From contig CALRNX020000011.1 of the NCBI GenBank assembly GCA_943369665.1, positions 1 through 64,000 of the forward strand: a stretch of 64,000 nucleotides of DNA, given 5' to 3'. Shown one piece after another: positions 25,694 through 33,447 of this stretch (within the stretch, counting starts at the first letter, position 1; each line of letters starts with the position of its first letter). The position numbers and the translations under genes are program-made. Source of the stretch: UKL13-3 sp943369665 (lineage in GTDB: Bacteria > Bacteroidota > Bacteroidia > UKL13-3). Below the pieces are notes generated by a model that saw only the letters and a list, made by a program, of their open reading frames with translations, searched no databases and was not told the origin of the DNA.

Positions 25694-26956
25694 TTAATAG
25701 CCATATTTTTCTTTCCAACGTGCTTTCAAAAAACTTCGCTGTTCATTCTCTCTGGCATTGTTGCCCGGCTCATAAAATTTTTGGCCACTGATATTGGTGG
25801 GTAAAAATTCCTGCTCCACAAAATTGTTTTCGAAGCTGTGTGCATATTGGTAATTTTTACCATAGTCTAATTGTTTCATCAATTTGGTTGGCGCATTACG
25901 CAAATGTAACGGAACAGGGAGGGGGCCGGTTTTGCCAACAGTAGCCATGGCATCATTGATGGCCATATAAGATGCGTTGCTCTTAGGTGAAGATGCTAAA
26001 TAGGTTACACATTGAGCTAAAATGATTCGGGATTCGGGCATACCGATAACTTGTATGGCCTGAAACGTGTTGTTTGCCAACAGCAATGCATTGGGATTTG
26101 CATTGCCTATATCTTCACTTGATAAGATCAATAACCTCCGAGCAATGAATTCGATACTTTCCCCACCATCCAGCATCCGCGCAAGCCAATACACTGCTGC
26201 GTTAGGATCGCTGCCCCTAATGGATTTGATAAAAGCCGAAATGATATCATAATGGTTTTCACCTTTTTTATCATACATCGTTATCTTTTGCTGTAGGATT
26301 TTGCCAACCAGTTCATTATTGATAACAATAGGTTCTGTAGCTTGGGTACAAATAATTTCAAGCATGTTGAGCAGTTTACGTGCATCGCCATTACTAAATA
26401 CAAATAAGGCTTCTGTTTCTGCAAGCGTAATTTTTTTGTGCTTTAGGATTTCATCATGAGTAATGGCATGGTCAACAATGGCACGAAGTGTTTCGGTACC
26501 TAATTCTTTCAATACATAAACCTGGCAACGTGAAAGCAAGGCGTTGTTTACTTCAAAAGAGGGATTTTCGGTGGTGGCACCAATCAAGGTGATACTGCCG
26601 TTTTCCACAGCTCCCAATAAAGCATCTTGCTGGCTTTTGTTGAAGCGGTGGATTTCATCCAAAAACAACAATACTTTGCCAAACATTCTTGCATCATCGA
26701 TCACTTTACGCACTTCGGCAACACCTGCACTGATGGCACTGAGTTGGTAAAATTGCATTCCCAAAGCGTTGCATATAATACGGGCCAATGTGGTTTTGCC
26801 CACGCCCGGAGGTCCCCACAATATCATGCTGGGAACGGTTTTGTTTTGCAATGCTTGGTATAAAACCTGCCCTTCGGCAGTGAGGTGCTCTTGTCCCAAA
26901 TATTCGGTAAGCTGTTGTGGTCTAACACGTTCAGCCAGTGGTTTTGTTGCAGTCAT
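25694..26956 (-). CDS. rarA: Replication-associated recombination protein A (RarA/MgsA)
   Basis: This 420 aa AAA+ ATPase of the clamp-loader clade acts at stalled replication forks. It has Walker A GPPGVGKT, Walker B LLFLDEIHRFNKSQQDALL and sensor 1 LIGATTENPSF. The C-terminal tetramerisation domain includes GSDPNAAVYWLARMLDGGE and EDIGNANPNALLLA, both characteristic of the family. It is divergent from the RlpA-like gene with only 23 bases between the start codons, so the two promoters must overlap the coding regions. Confidence 0.96.
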   Translation of the reverse strand: MTATKPLAERVRPQQLTEYLGQEHLTAEGQVLYQALQNKTVPSMILWGPPGVGKTTLARIICNALGMQFYQLSAISAGVAEVRKVIDDARMFGKVLLFLDEIHRFNKSQQDALLGAVENGSITLIGATTENPSFEVNNALLSRCQVYVLKELGTETLRAIVDHAITHDEILKHKKITLAETEALFVFSNGDARKLLNMLEIICTQATEPIVINNELVGKILQQKITMYDKKGENHYDIISAFIKSIRGSDPNAAVYWLARMLDGGESIEFIARRLLILSSEDIGNANPNALLLANNTFQAIQVIGMPESRIILAQCVTYLASSPKSNASYMAINDAMATVGKTGPLPVPLHLRNAPTKLMKQLDYGKNYQYAHSFENNFVEQEFLPTNISGQKFYEPGNNARENEQRSFLKARWKEKYGY

Positions 26957-26979
26957 ATTAATCTGTTATATTGCACGTA

Positions 26980-27417
26980 ATGCAGGGTAAAATTACTTCA
27001 AAAGCTTGTATAAAAGTTGTTATGGGTATATTTTTTATACTTAGCTCTTTTCGGCTTCACGCTCAGCAAAATAGTATTGACAGTACCTGGAAGCCTATGT
27101 ACCGCGATACCGGGATCGCTTCTTATTATGCAAACAAATTTGAAGGGAAACGCACTGCAAATGGGGAACGTTACCGCAAAAAATATTTTACAGCAGCACA
27201 CCGTACCCTTCCATTTGGTACCTTGCTCAAAGTAACCAACCCCAAAAATCATAAGTGGGTTATTGTGAGGGTGAATGATCGGGGGCCATACAATAAAAAG
27301 CGGAAAATTGATCTGTCGTACCGTGCAGCCAAACATTTAGGAATAACAAAAGGAAAGGGAATTGCCAGGGTTTATATTGAAGAAGTACCTCAGGTCCATC
27401 TGATTAAAAAGGAGTAG
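26980..27417 (+). CDS. RlpA-like septal ring protein (double-psi beta-barrel)
   Basis: This 145 aa exported protein starts at the ATG at 26980 (MQGKITSKACIKVVMGIFFILSS), chosen over a TTG three codons earlier. A signal peptide ends near LHAQQ. The double-psi beta-barrel domain holds GIASYYANKFEGKRTANGERY, HRTLPFGTLLKVTN and VRVNDRGPYNKKRKIDLS, the RlpA signature with the catalytic Asp-Arg-Gly. RlpA of Pseudomonas cleaves denuded glycan strands; activity here is inferred. The SPOR domain present in many RlpA proteins is absent. The gene is single on its strand. Confidence 0.9.
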   Translation: MQGKITSKACIKVVMGIFFILSSFRLHAQQNSIDSTWKPMYRDTGIASYYANKFEGKRTANGERYRKKYFTAAHRTLPFGTLLKVTNPKNHKWVIVRVNDRGPYNKKRKIDLSYRAAKHLGITKGKGIARVYIEEVPQVHLIKKE

Positions 27418-27498
27418 AGGGGAATTACACCCCGAAGTTTCGAAATAAAATGACGCCTTAATACAATCAACATCATTACACAATCAACATATCTAACA

Positions 27499-28758
27499 TT
27501 GACTCTTTCTCTTTCGCAATTACAAATACTCAAACAAAAAGCTGGCTTTTGGGCGAATCAATTTGACGTGTCCATGGTGTTGGATTCGAATGAATGTGAG
27601 CATGCTTTGAACATTCACACATATGAATTGTTGATAGCAGTTGGTGTTAAACACGCATTCACCAAAACCGAAAACGTTTTTGAGGAATTAAAGACTTTTA
27701 CAGCAACACATCAAAAGGAATGGGTCTTTGGTTGGTTCACATATGATCTGAAAAATCAGTTGGAGAAATTAGAATCTAACCATCCTGATGGAATTGGTTT
27801 TGAACCGGCATATTTTTTTGTTCCGCAACAAGTGATTATCCTTGATAAGAACCTTAATATCATATCCGGATCCGAATACATTGAAGAAGTATTGGCTTTT
27901 GAAGTAAACCGCGTTCATGACGCTTCCATTAAGCTTCAGCCGAAGGTTAGTAAGGAAAAATACATCAGCAATATCAACCAAATTCGCAACCATATAGAAG
28001 ATGGAGATGTGTATGAACTGAATTATTGTGTGGAGTTTTATGCAGAAAAAGAGAAGATAGACCCAGCGACTGTTTACGCTAAACTCAAGCAAAAATCACC
28101 CGTTCCATTTGGTTGTTTTGTGAAACACCATCAACATTACGTAATGGGGGCAAGTCCTGAAAGGTTTGTTACAAAAGCTGGAAATAGAATTTATTCTCAG
28201 CCAATTAAGGGTACAGCCAAACGCTCACCCCATAAACAGGAAGACATCAACCAGGCGCATCAACTGTTACATTCAGAGAAAGAACGTGCAGAAAACTTAA
28301 TGATCGTGGATCTGGTTCGAAATGATTTGGCACACACTGCCGAAACCGGGAGTATAAAGGTTGATGAGCTATTTGGTATCTATAGTTTCCCCCAAGTGCA
28401 TCAAATGATTTCTACCGTTTCATCTACGCTACGCTACAATGCACATCCAGTTGATGCGATCAAACATGCTTTCCCGATGGGCAGCATGACAGGGGCCCCG
28501 AAAATAATGGCAATGAAGCTCATTGAGCAATACGAAGAAACCAAGCGGGGATTATACTCTGGAGCCATTGGCTATTTTAGTCCTGATGGCAATTTTGATT
28601 TTAATGTTGTTATCAGAAGCATTCAATACAATCAACAAACCGGATACCTGAACTTTGAAGTTGGTAGTGCCATAACCTACGACTCTGTTGCTGCTCAGGA
28701 ATATGAAGAGTGTTTGCTCAAAGCGCAAGCCATGATGCAGGTATTGGAGCAGGTGTAA
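27499..28758 (+). CDS. pabB: Aminodeoxychorismate synthase component I
   Basis: This 419 aa chorismate-binding enzyme for folate synthesis has the C-terminal blocks PIKGTAKRSPH, ENLMIVDLVRNDL and MGSMTGAPKIMAMKLIEQYE. PIKGT, with Lys instead of the Ala of anthranilate synthase (PIAGT), is the hallmark of PabB and supplies its nucleophilic lysine. The N-terminal domain is shorter than in E. coli PabB. The start is uncertain: a TTG at 27499 is the first usual start codon after the in-frame stop at 27451, and no ATG lies between. The matching amidotransferase pabA is not adjacent. Confidence 0.9.
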   Translation: MTLSLSQLQILKQKAGFWANQFDVSMVLDSNECEHALNIHTYELLIAVGVKHAFTKTENVFEELKTFTATHQKEWVFGWFTYDLKNQLEKLESNHPDGIGFEPAYFFVPQQVIILDKNLNIISGSEYIEEVLAFEVNRVHDASIKLQPKVSKEKYISNINQIRNHIEDGDVYELNYCVEFYAEKEKIDPATVYAKLKQKSPVPFGCFVKHHQHYVMGASPERFVTKAGNRIYSQPIKGTAKRSPHKQEDINQAHQLLHSEKERAENLMIVDLVRNDLAHTAETGSIKVDELFGIYSFPQVHQMISTVSSTLRYNAHPVDAIKHAFPMGSMTGAPKIMAMKLIEQYEETKRGLYSGAIGYFSPDGNFDFNVVIRSIQYNQQTGYLNFEVGSAITYDSVAAQEYEECLLKAQAMMQVLEQV

Positions 28759-28803
28759 CAGAATGAAACCGACAATCTTATTTCCAATTGAAACGATCAA
28801 TTA

Positions 28804-28811
28804 TATATTTG
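28804..28811 (+). promoter_or_regulatory. Possible -7 promoter box (TATATTTG)
   Basis: TATATTTG fits the consensus TAnnTTTG and lies 4 bases before the ATG at 28816, which would give a leaderless or nearly leaderless transcript. The nearest TTG (28788-28790) is only 13 bases upstream, so the match is partial. Confidence 0.3.
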
Positions 28812-28815
28812 CAAC

Positions 28816-29220
28816 ATGTTAAAAGATATTAAAAATCCTGTTTCGGAAGGTGTTACGATTGCTGCAATATATGAGCTGAATAAAGAGCAGGAGATGGTGT
28901 GGAATATTTATATCTTAAATTATAAGGATACGACAATTGATAGTGTATTGGTAACCAGTAAAGGATATGGAGTGAAAGATGGCGAGGAGGTAGAAACTTC
29001 GGTATTGCGTCATTTTGTAAAAGAAATTCCACCCCAAAGTGTTGCCCGTATCGAACCTTTGATCGAAGACGTATTTTCGCTGACCAACGAGTATTTTGTG
29101 ACCTATTACGAGGGTTCAACAATTTTTGAGCGTAAATTTATATTCGAACCTTACCAAATCAGTTTAAAGAACACGGTGTTCATCACATTTATGGGACAAC
29201 AAGGAATAGAGATCGTTTAA
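28816..29220 (+). CDS. Conserved Bacteroidota protein of unknown function
   Basis: This 134 aa soluble protein has no signal peptide and no membrane segment. It alternates beta strands in a way that suggests a small all-beta sandwich (for example NIYILNYKDTTIDSVLVTSKGYG, then EPLIEDVFSLTNEYFVTYYEG). I recognise the general type as a short protein widespread in Bacteroidota, but know no demonstrated function. It is flanked by pabB 57 bases upstream on the same strand and by the convergent TonB receptor gene 20 bases downstream. Confidence 0.8.
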   Translation: MLKDIKNPVSEGVTIAAIYELNKEQEMVWNIYILNYKDTTIDSVLVTSKGYGVKDGEEVETSVLRHFVKEIPPQSVARIEPLIEDVFSLTNEYFVTYYEGSTIFERKFIFEPYQISLKNTVFITFMGQQGIEIV

Positions 29221-29240
29221 CGGTAAAAGGTAAATGAAGT

Positions 29241-31706
29241 TTAAAAGGTGAAACCTATTGCTGTATAGATATTCCTACCCGGAGCACTGATTCCCGAGGC
29301 AAAGTTTCGGTAGTTACGATCTAAGATATTCTCGCAACCCAATTTAATTTGCATGCTGTGTGCCTGTTTAAAAGCATAACTATAAGCGATGCGAATATTT
29401 AAGGTATACCAACTTGGCATTCCTTTAGCTGTTGCATATTGTTGGTTATCTTCTCCCAATAAATTATAATCTTCTATATGTTTCCAACCATTATATAATA
29501 CAAAAAATTCGGTACGCATATTTTTAAGAGAGAGGTTAATAGCCGACCTTCCAAAGATCGGAGGAATATGGTCGAGGGGATAATCCGTACTGTCCGTTTT
29601 TATTCGACCATATGTGTAGTTAAATGTATTTACCAATGAAATGTACTTGTTTACATCAGCCGAAAGGGTAAAACTACATCCATAAAGATAAGCTTGCTGG
29701 GTATTTTGTGCCTGAATAATGAGTGTGTTGGTCCCGTTAAAAAGAATAGAGTCGCTTCCGTTAACCTGAGCACGTTGGTTGGTAATTAAATCTGTTACCA
29801 ATGTATAATAGGCTGTGGCTTCCGCCTTTATTTTTTTATAGAATAGTTTTCGGATTGACGTTTCAATATTGTAACTGTTTTCAGGCTTTAACGTTGAATT
29901 GGGTATGATTGCAAGTTTACCACTTTGCGAGTCGAATATTTTACCCACATCATCAATATTGGGAGCCCTGAATCCGGTTGAAAAAGCAGTGCTGAACTTC
30001 CAATCATGTCCCGGTAAATACACCAAACCAAGTTGACCATTGAGTGCACTGTTTTGTTGGGTAAATTGATCAGGTAAAAAAGAATAAAAAGCTTTGTTGG
30101 TAAAATGGGCCTCCAGTTGCACTAAATTGAACCTTAATCCATCTGTAAGGATAAGTTTATCGCTTATTTCCCAAGAGTGTGCGATATAAACAGCAGCGCT
30201 ATTCATGCTGCTTCCTCCATCAGGGTACCTTGTTGATTGAGCACTGATAGCACCTGTAACAATATTTTCCCTGTTGGCATTCGAAATAACTTTGTTGTTC
30301 GATACTTCAATTCCGTAACGGATTTCATTTCGTTTAATTCGTTTTGCCAGATCAATATTGGTGGTTAAAACATGCACATACTCATTGCGATGCGTTTTGT
30401 TTTGTGCGCCAAAATTACGGTTATGCCGGCTCTCTTCAATGTATTGATAAGCAGTAATCAGTTTTGCTTCATCGAACAATAAGGTTTTCTTTTTGAGGTG
30501 CAATTGATATGCTGCCAAGGTTCGTGTTTCAGGCCCATAGTACCATTCTGCACTGCTGAATGTACCATTTGTTTTTTCGGTGAGCCTATCATATCGAGGT
30601 ACATTTGTGGTGGTTGAGTATTGAAGGTTGAGGAGATGACTTATGTTTTTATTGGGGGTAAAAACAATTTTTTGGAGCAAGTCAATTTGTTTGTAAGCGG
30701 TTGGTAATTGAACATCAGGATCATTATTGACCACAGCCACATCTTTTCCATTTATTCTTTGTTGGGAAGAGTCTCTTAGTCCAAGGCTTCCCATAGCATC
30801 ATTGCGGTTATTTCCTTGTTTTAAGTCTCCAAATGACGATGCAGAAATTGAAGTTAAAAATGCCCATTTCTTAAACCCGAGATTGAGATCATAATGAGAA
30901 GTAATTTCGTTGTTTACTGTGCCGTATCGGGTAAAAAAATGTTGTTTTAACAGCAAACTGTCAGTATTCGATACAAGAGGTTGCAGGGTAGTAAAATGCA
31001 TCACACCTCCCAAAGCATCGCTGCCATATACAACTGAACCCGGTCCGAAAAAAAGCTCGGTCTTTTCCAACATGTTTTGGTCAATACGCAGTACGTTTTG
31101 AAGATGCCCACCCCTGTATATCGCGTTATTCATTCGCACTCCGTCAATCACTATGAGCGTTTTGTTGGCTTCAAAGCCCCTCATTATTGGACTTCCGCCA
31201 CCCATTTGGCTTTTTTGAACAAATACTTGTCCGCTATTTTGCAATAAGTCGGCAGTGGTTTGTTGGTTGGCAAAAGCAATTTCTTTTTGACGGATAATTT
31301 CAATTTGCCTGGGAACATCTTTTAAAGGTTCTTCAAATCTGCTGGCCGAAACAACCACCTCATTCATCTGGATAAATGAGGCTGACAATAATAATAAGTA
31401 CTGATTATCAATAATATTAAACGCACTCATTGTTGCTTGCTGGTAATTATGGTGCGATGCAGTAAGTGTTCCTCTGTTTTTGATAAACTCTTCCGAAACA
31501 AGATATTCTCCCTTCTCATTGGTCTCTCCAATAAAGGAATTTTTTTTGCCGGTTTCCTTAACAATCCAAACCTCTTCAATAGTCACATTGGGAATGGGTA
31601 TTTTGGTTGTCCTGTCAACTATTCGCAAGGTTTGAGCATTACCGGAGAGTGATGCAAAACAGCATATACAAGCTGTGATCAGTATAATGTGAGGGAATTT
31701 ATTCAT
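29241..31706 (-). CDS. TonB-dependent outer-membrane receptor
   Basis: This is an 821 aa outer-membrane transporter. A signal peptide (ending GNAQ, about residue 25) is followed by a carboxypeptidase-regulatory-like Ig domain (about 26-110). The plug comes next, with QMNEVVVSASRFEEPLKDVPRQIEIIRQKEI, then GGGSPIMRGFEANKTLIVIDGVRMNNAIYRGGHLQNV. The 22-stranded barrel runs to the terminal aromatic residue (AIGFTF). The DGVRMNN and RGGHLQN wording recalls heme/hemoglobin and cobalamin-type receptors more than SusC, but the ligand cannot be read from the sequence. No riboswitch or partner lipoprotein gene is adjacent. The TonB-ExbB-ExbD operon at 58140-61228 could energise it. Confidence 0.93.
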   Translation of the reverse strand: MNKFPHIILITACICCFASLSGNAQTLRIVDRTTKIPIPNVTIEEVWIVKETGKKNSFIGETNEKGEYLVSEEFIKNRGTLTASHHNYQQATMSAFNIIDNQYLLLLSASFIQMNEVVVSASRFEEPLKDVPRQIEIIRQKEIAFANQQTTADLLQNSGQVFVQKSQMGGGSPIMRGFEANKTLIVIDGVRMNNAIYRGGHLQNVLRIDQNMLEKTELFFGPGSVVYGSDALGGVMHFTTLQPLVSNTDSLLLKQHFFTRYGTVNNEITSHYDLNLGFKKWAFLTSISASSFGDLKQGNNRNDAMGSLGLRDSSQQRINGKDVAVVNNDPDVQLPTAYKQIDLLQKIVFTPNKNISHLLNLQYSTTTNVPRYDRLTEKTNGTFSSAEWYYGPETRTLAAYQLHLKKKTLLFDEAKLITAYQYIEESRHNRNFGAQNKTHRNEYVHVLTTNIDLAKRIKRNEIRYGIEVSNNKVISNANRENIVTGAISAQSTRYPDGGSSMNSAAVYIAHSWEISDKLILTDGLRFNLVQLEAHFTNKAFYSFLPDQFTQQNSALNGQLGLVYLPGHDWKFSTAFSTGFRAPNIDDVGKIFDSQSGKLAIIPNSTLKPENSYNIETSIRKLFYKKIKAEATAYYTLVTDLITNQRAQVNGSDSILFNGTNTLIIQAQNTQQAYLYGCSFTLSADVNKYISLVNTFNYTYGRIKTDSTDYPLDHIPPIFGRSAINLSLKNMRTEFFVLYNGWKHIEDYNLLGEDNQQYATAKGMPSWYTLNIRIAYSYAFKQAHSMQIKLGCENILDRNYRNFASGISAPGRNIYTAIGFTF

Positions 31707-31830
31707 AGTGTTTTCTGAACATCGCTACTCCTGAAAATACTTTTCGGATATTGCAGATGCGTGCACAACATAAGAATAAATACATAAAAAAGTGTGTTAC
31801 ACGAAAGAAAAAACAGTGTGATCCCTGCTA

Positions 31831-32223
31831 TTATTTATTGGCAAGCTTCTCATCAAAACGGATGGGAGAGAAAAGGTAAATCATCAAAATACGTGAATAC
31901 CGGTACGTGAAGGGTGCAGCGATAAAAAACGCAGGGATGATCACTCCGATGTATACCCAAAAATCGGGATCGTTGCCAATAAACAGAACAGCCAGCCCAA
32001 GGGTAAGCATAATGGCAACGGTGAAGGCGTAACTTACATACATGGCTCCCCAGAAAAATCCAGGTTCGATTTCGTAATGCAAATTACACACCGGACATTT
32101 TTCAAACATTTCCATGAAATTTTTGCTTACGGCTTTATGGGTAAACATTTTTCCGCTTTGGCAGCGTGGGCATTTACCTTGCAAAATTGCCATTGATTTA
32201 TTGGGAGTGTATTTATCGCACAT
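31831..32223 (-). CDS. DUF983 membrane protein with zinc-ribbon-like cysteines
   Basis: This 130 aa protein has two CxxC pairs at the N-terminus (KCPRCQSG and KCPVCNLHYE), then EPGFFWGAMYVSYAFTV and two hydrophobic segments. This is the standard DUF983 layout found in Bacteroidota and Alphaproteobacteria. The four cysteines probably bind zinc on the cytoplasmic side; function is unknown. In other bacteria the gene is often near cytochrome oxidase genes, which are not present here. It lies 125 bases upstream of the TonB receptor gene and 109 bases downstream of another small cysteine-containing membrane protein. Confidence 0.9.
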   Translation of the reverse strand: MCDKYTPNKSMAILQGKCPRCQSGKMFTHKAVSKNFMEMFEKCPVCNLHYEIEPGFFWGAMYVSYAFTVAIMLTLGLAVLFIGNDPDFWVYIGVIIPAFFIAAPFTYRYSRILMIYLFSPIRFDEKLANK

Positions 32224-32331
32224 AATTGTATGAGTTTGAAGTTTGTTGTTTTTTGGTTTGATAAGGCCAAGCAGTTTTGATTATTGACATTAACGCAATT
32301 AACGTCAATCCATAATCAACATAAACCTTAC

Positions 32332-32565
32332 CTATGCTACTTTCTTTTTCCTGTTTCTCCAGTAGATAAAACCAAATACCATTGCAATTGAGTAAGGTAA
32401 AGCCAGCAAATATAAAATACCATTGTTTAAGGTACTGCCTACTTCGCTGCCACTTTTACGAGCCTCTTCAAGCGATGTTTTACACATAGGGCATTGTGCC
32501 GCTACATCCGTTGCAACAAATGCTAAGGCGATCATCAAAAATATAAGTGCACATTTTTTCATCAT
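32332..32565 (-). CDS. Small membrane protein with CPMC motif
   Basis: This 77 aa protein starts with a signal peptide or membrane segment (residues 1-23, ending VAAQ) directly followed by CPMCKTSLEEARKSGSEVGSTLNNGILYLLALPYSIAMVFGFIYWRNRKKK. It therefore has one CxxC on the outer face, one transmembrane helix and a basic cytoplasmic tail. This pattern recurs in short Bacteroidota proteins without known role. The CPMC could bind a metal or act in thiol exchange. The start may be the second Met. It lies on the same strand as the DUF983 gene and may be co-transcribed. Confidence 0.78.
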   Translation of the reverse strand: MMKKCALIFLMIALAFVATDVAAQCPMCKTSLEEARKSGSEVGSTLNNGILYLLALPYSIAMVFGFIYWRNRKKKVA

Positions 32566-32679
32566 TCAAATGTAAGTTTAATATTAAGGTTTGTGTATGA
32601 TTTAACTCAATCATATTTCTTGTGTGATTATGGCGAAACAGTTGTTTTAAAGTATACTTGTTGATATTGTATAGCCAGC

Positions 32680-33285
32680 ATGCAACCTTACCAAACACGC
32701 CTTTCTTCGGATAAAAAACTCCAGTCCGTTATGCAATTGGTTGGTGAGATTAATCTCATTAGACGCAAAAATGTGTATTTACATGTATGCAGTTCCATTA
32801 TTTCACAACAATTATCGGTTAAAGCTGCAGCAACAATTTACCAGCGTTTTTTAGATCTGTTTGGAGGCAAAGAGCCATTGGTGCATCAGATTGTTGAGAT
32901 GGACGATATAGCGTTAAGAGGAGCCGGCTTGTCGAATGCTAAAGTGCAGTATGTAAAAAATGTATGCCGTTTTTTTATCGAGCACAAAATTTCGGATAAA
33001 CAGTTGTATGCAATGGAAAACGAAGAGGTGATACAATTACTGACCCAAATAAAAGGAGTGGGGCGGTGGACAGTTGAAATGATCCTGATGTTTACGCTCG
33101 GAAGGGAAAATGTGTTTTCACCTGACGATCTGGGGATTCAACAGTCCATGGTCAAATTGTATAAACTAGATATCAATGACAAGAAAAAATTAAGAGCACA
33201 GATGTTGAAGCGAGCCGATAAATGGCATCCTTATAAAACCTATGCCTGCATGTATTTGTGGAGACACAAGGATGGTAAAAAGTAA
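32680..33285 (+). CDS. DNA-3-methyladenine glycosylase II family protein (HhH-GPD)
   Basis: This 201 aa base-excision repair enzyme has the helix-hairpin-helix QIKGVGRWTVEMILMFTLGRENVFSPDDLGIQQ, with the catalytic Asp in SPDDLG. Upstream, CSSIISQQLSVKAAATIYQRF and GAGLSNAKVQYVKNV are typical of the AlkA/Mag branch. It removes alkylated purines; it lacks the N-terminal AlkA domain and so resembles the compact archaeal and Bacteroidota type. It stands alone on the + strand between minus-strand genes. It is the third DNA alkylation or recombination repair gene of the window, after ogt and rarA. Confidence 0.92.
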   Translation: MQPYQTRLSSDKKLQSVMQLVGEINLIRRKNVYLHVCSSIISQQLSVKAAATIYQRFLDLFGGKEPLVHQIVEMDDIALRGAGLSNAKVQYVKNVCRFFIEHKISDKQLYAMENEEVIQLLTQIKGVGRWTVEMILMFTLGRENVFSPDDLGIQQSMVKLYKLDINDKKKLRAQMLKRADKWHPYKTYACMYLWRHKDGKK

Positions 33286-33311
33286 AAATCCCCTGCTTTG
33301 CAGCAGAGGAT
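33284..33311 (-). terminator. Terminator downstream of gyrB
   Basis: A ten-base stem (33288-33297 with 33302-33311, one G-U pair on the minus strand) has a GCAA tetraloop and is followed on the minus strand by TTTTT. It lies about 137 bases past the gyrB stop, at the 3' end of the converging glycosylase gene. Confidence 0.6.
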
Positions 33312-33447
33312 CTTAATATAGTAGCATTAACTCAAAGCCAATGCTAAGCCCTCATCATACACGGGAGGGAAAACCGGCACATCTTGAATTGCGAATGGAG
33401 ATTTTTAATCAACGATTTAAATCTAACGTCTCCAATCTCAAATTTTC

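Noticed and set aside
31707..31830. Possible riboswitch upstream of the TonB receptor
   Set aside because: The 124-base gap shows no cobalamin-box or other conserved riboswitch element by eye.
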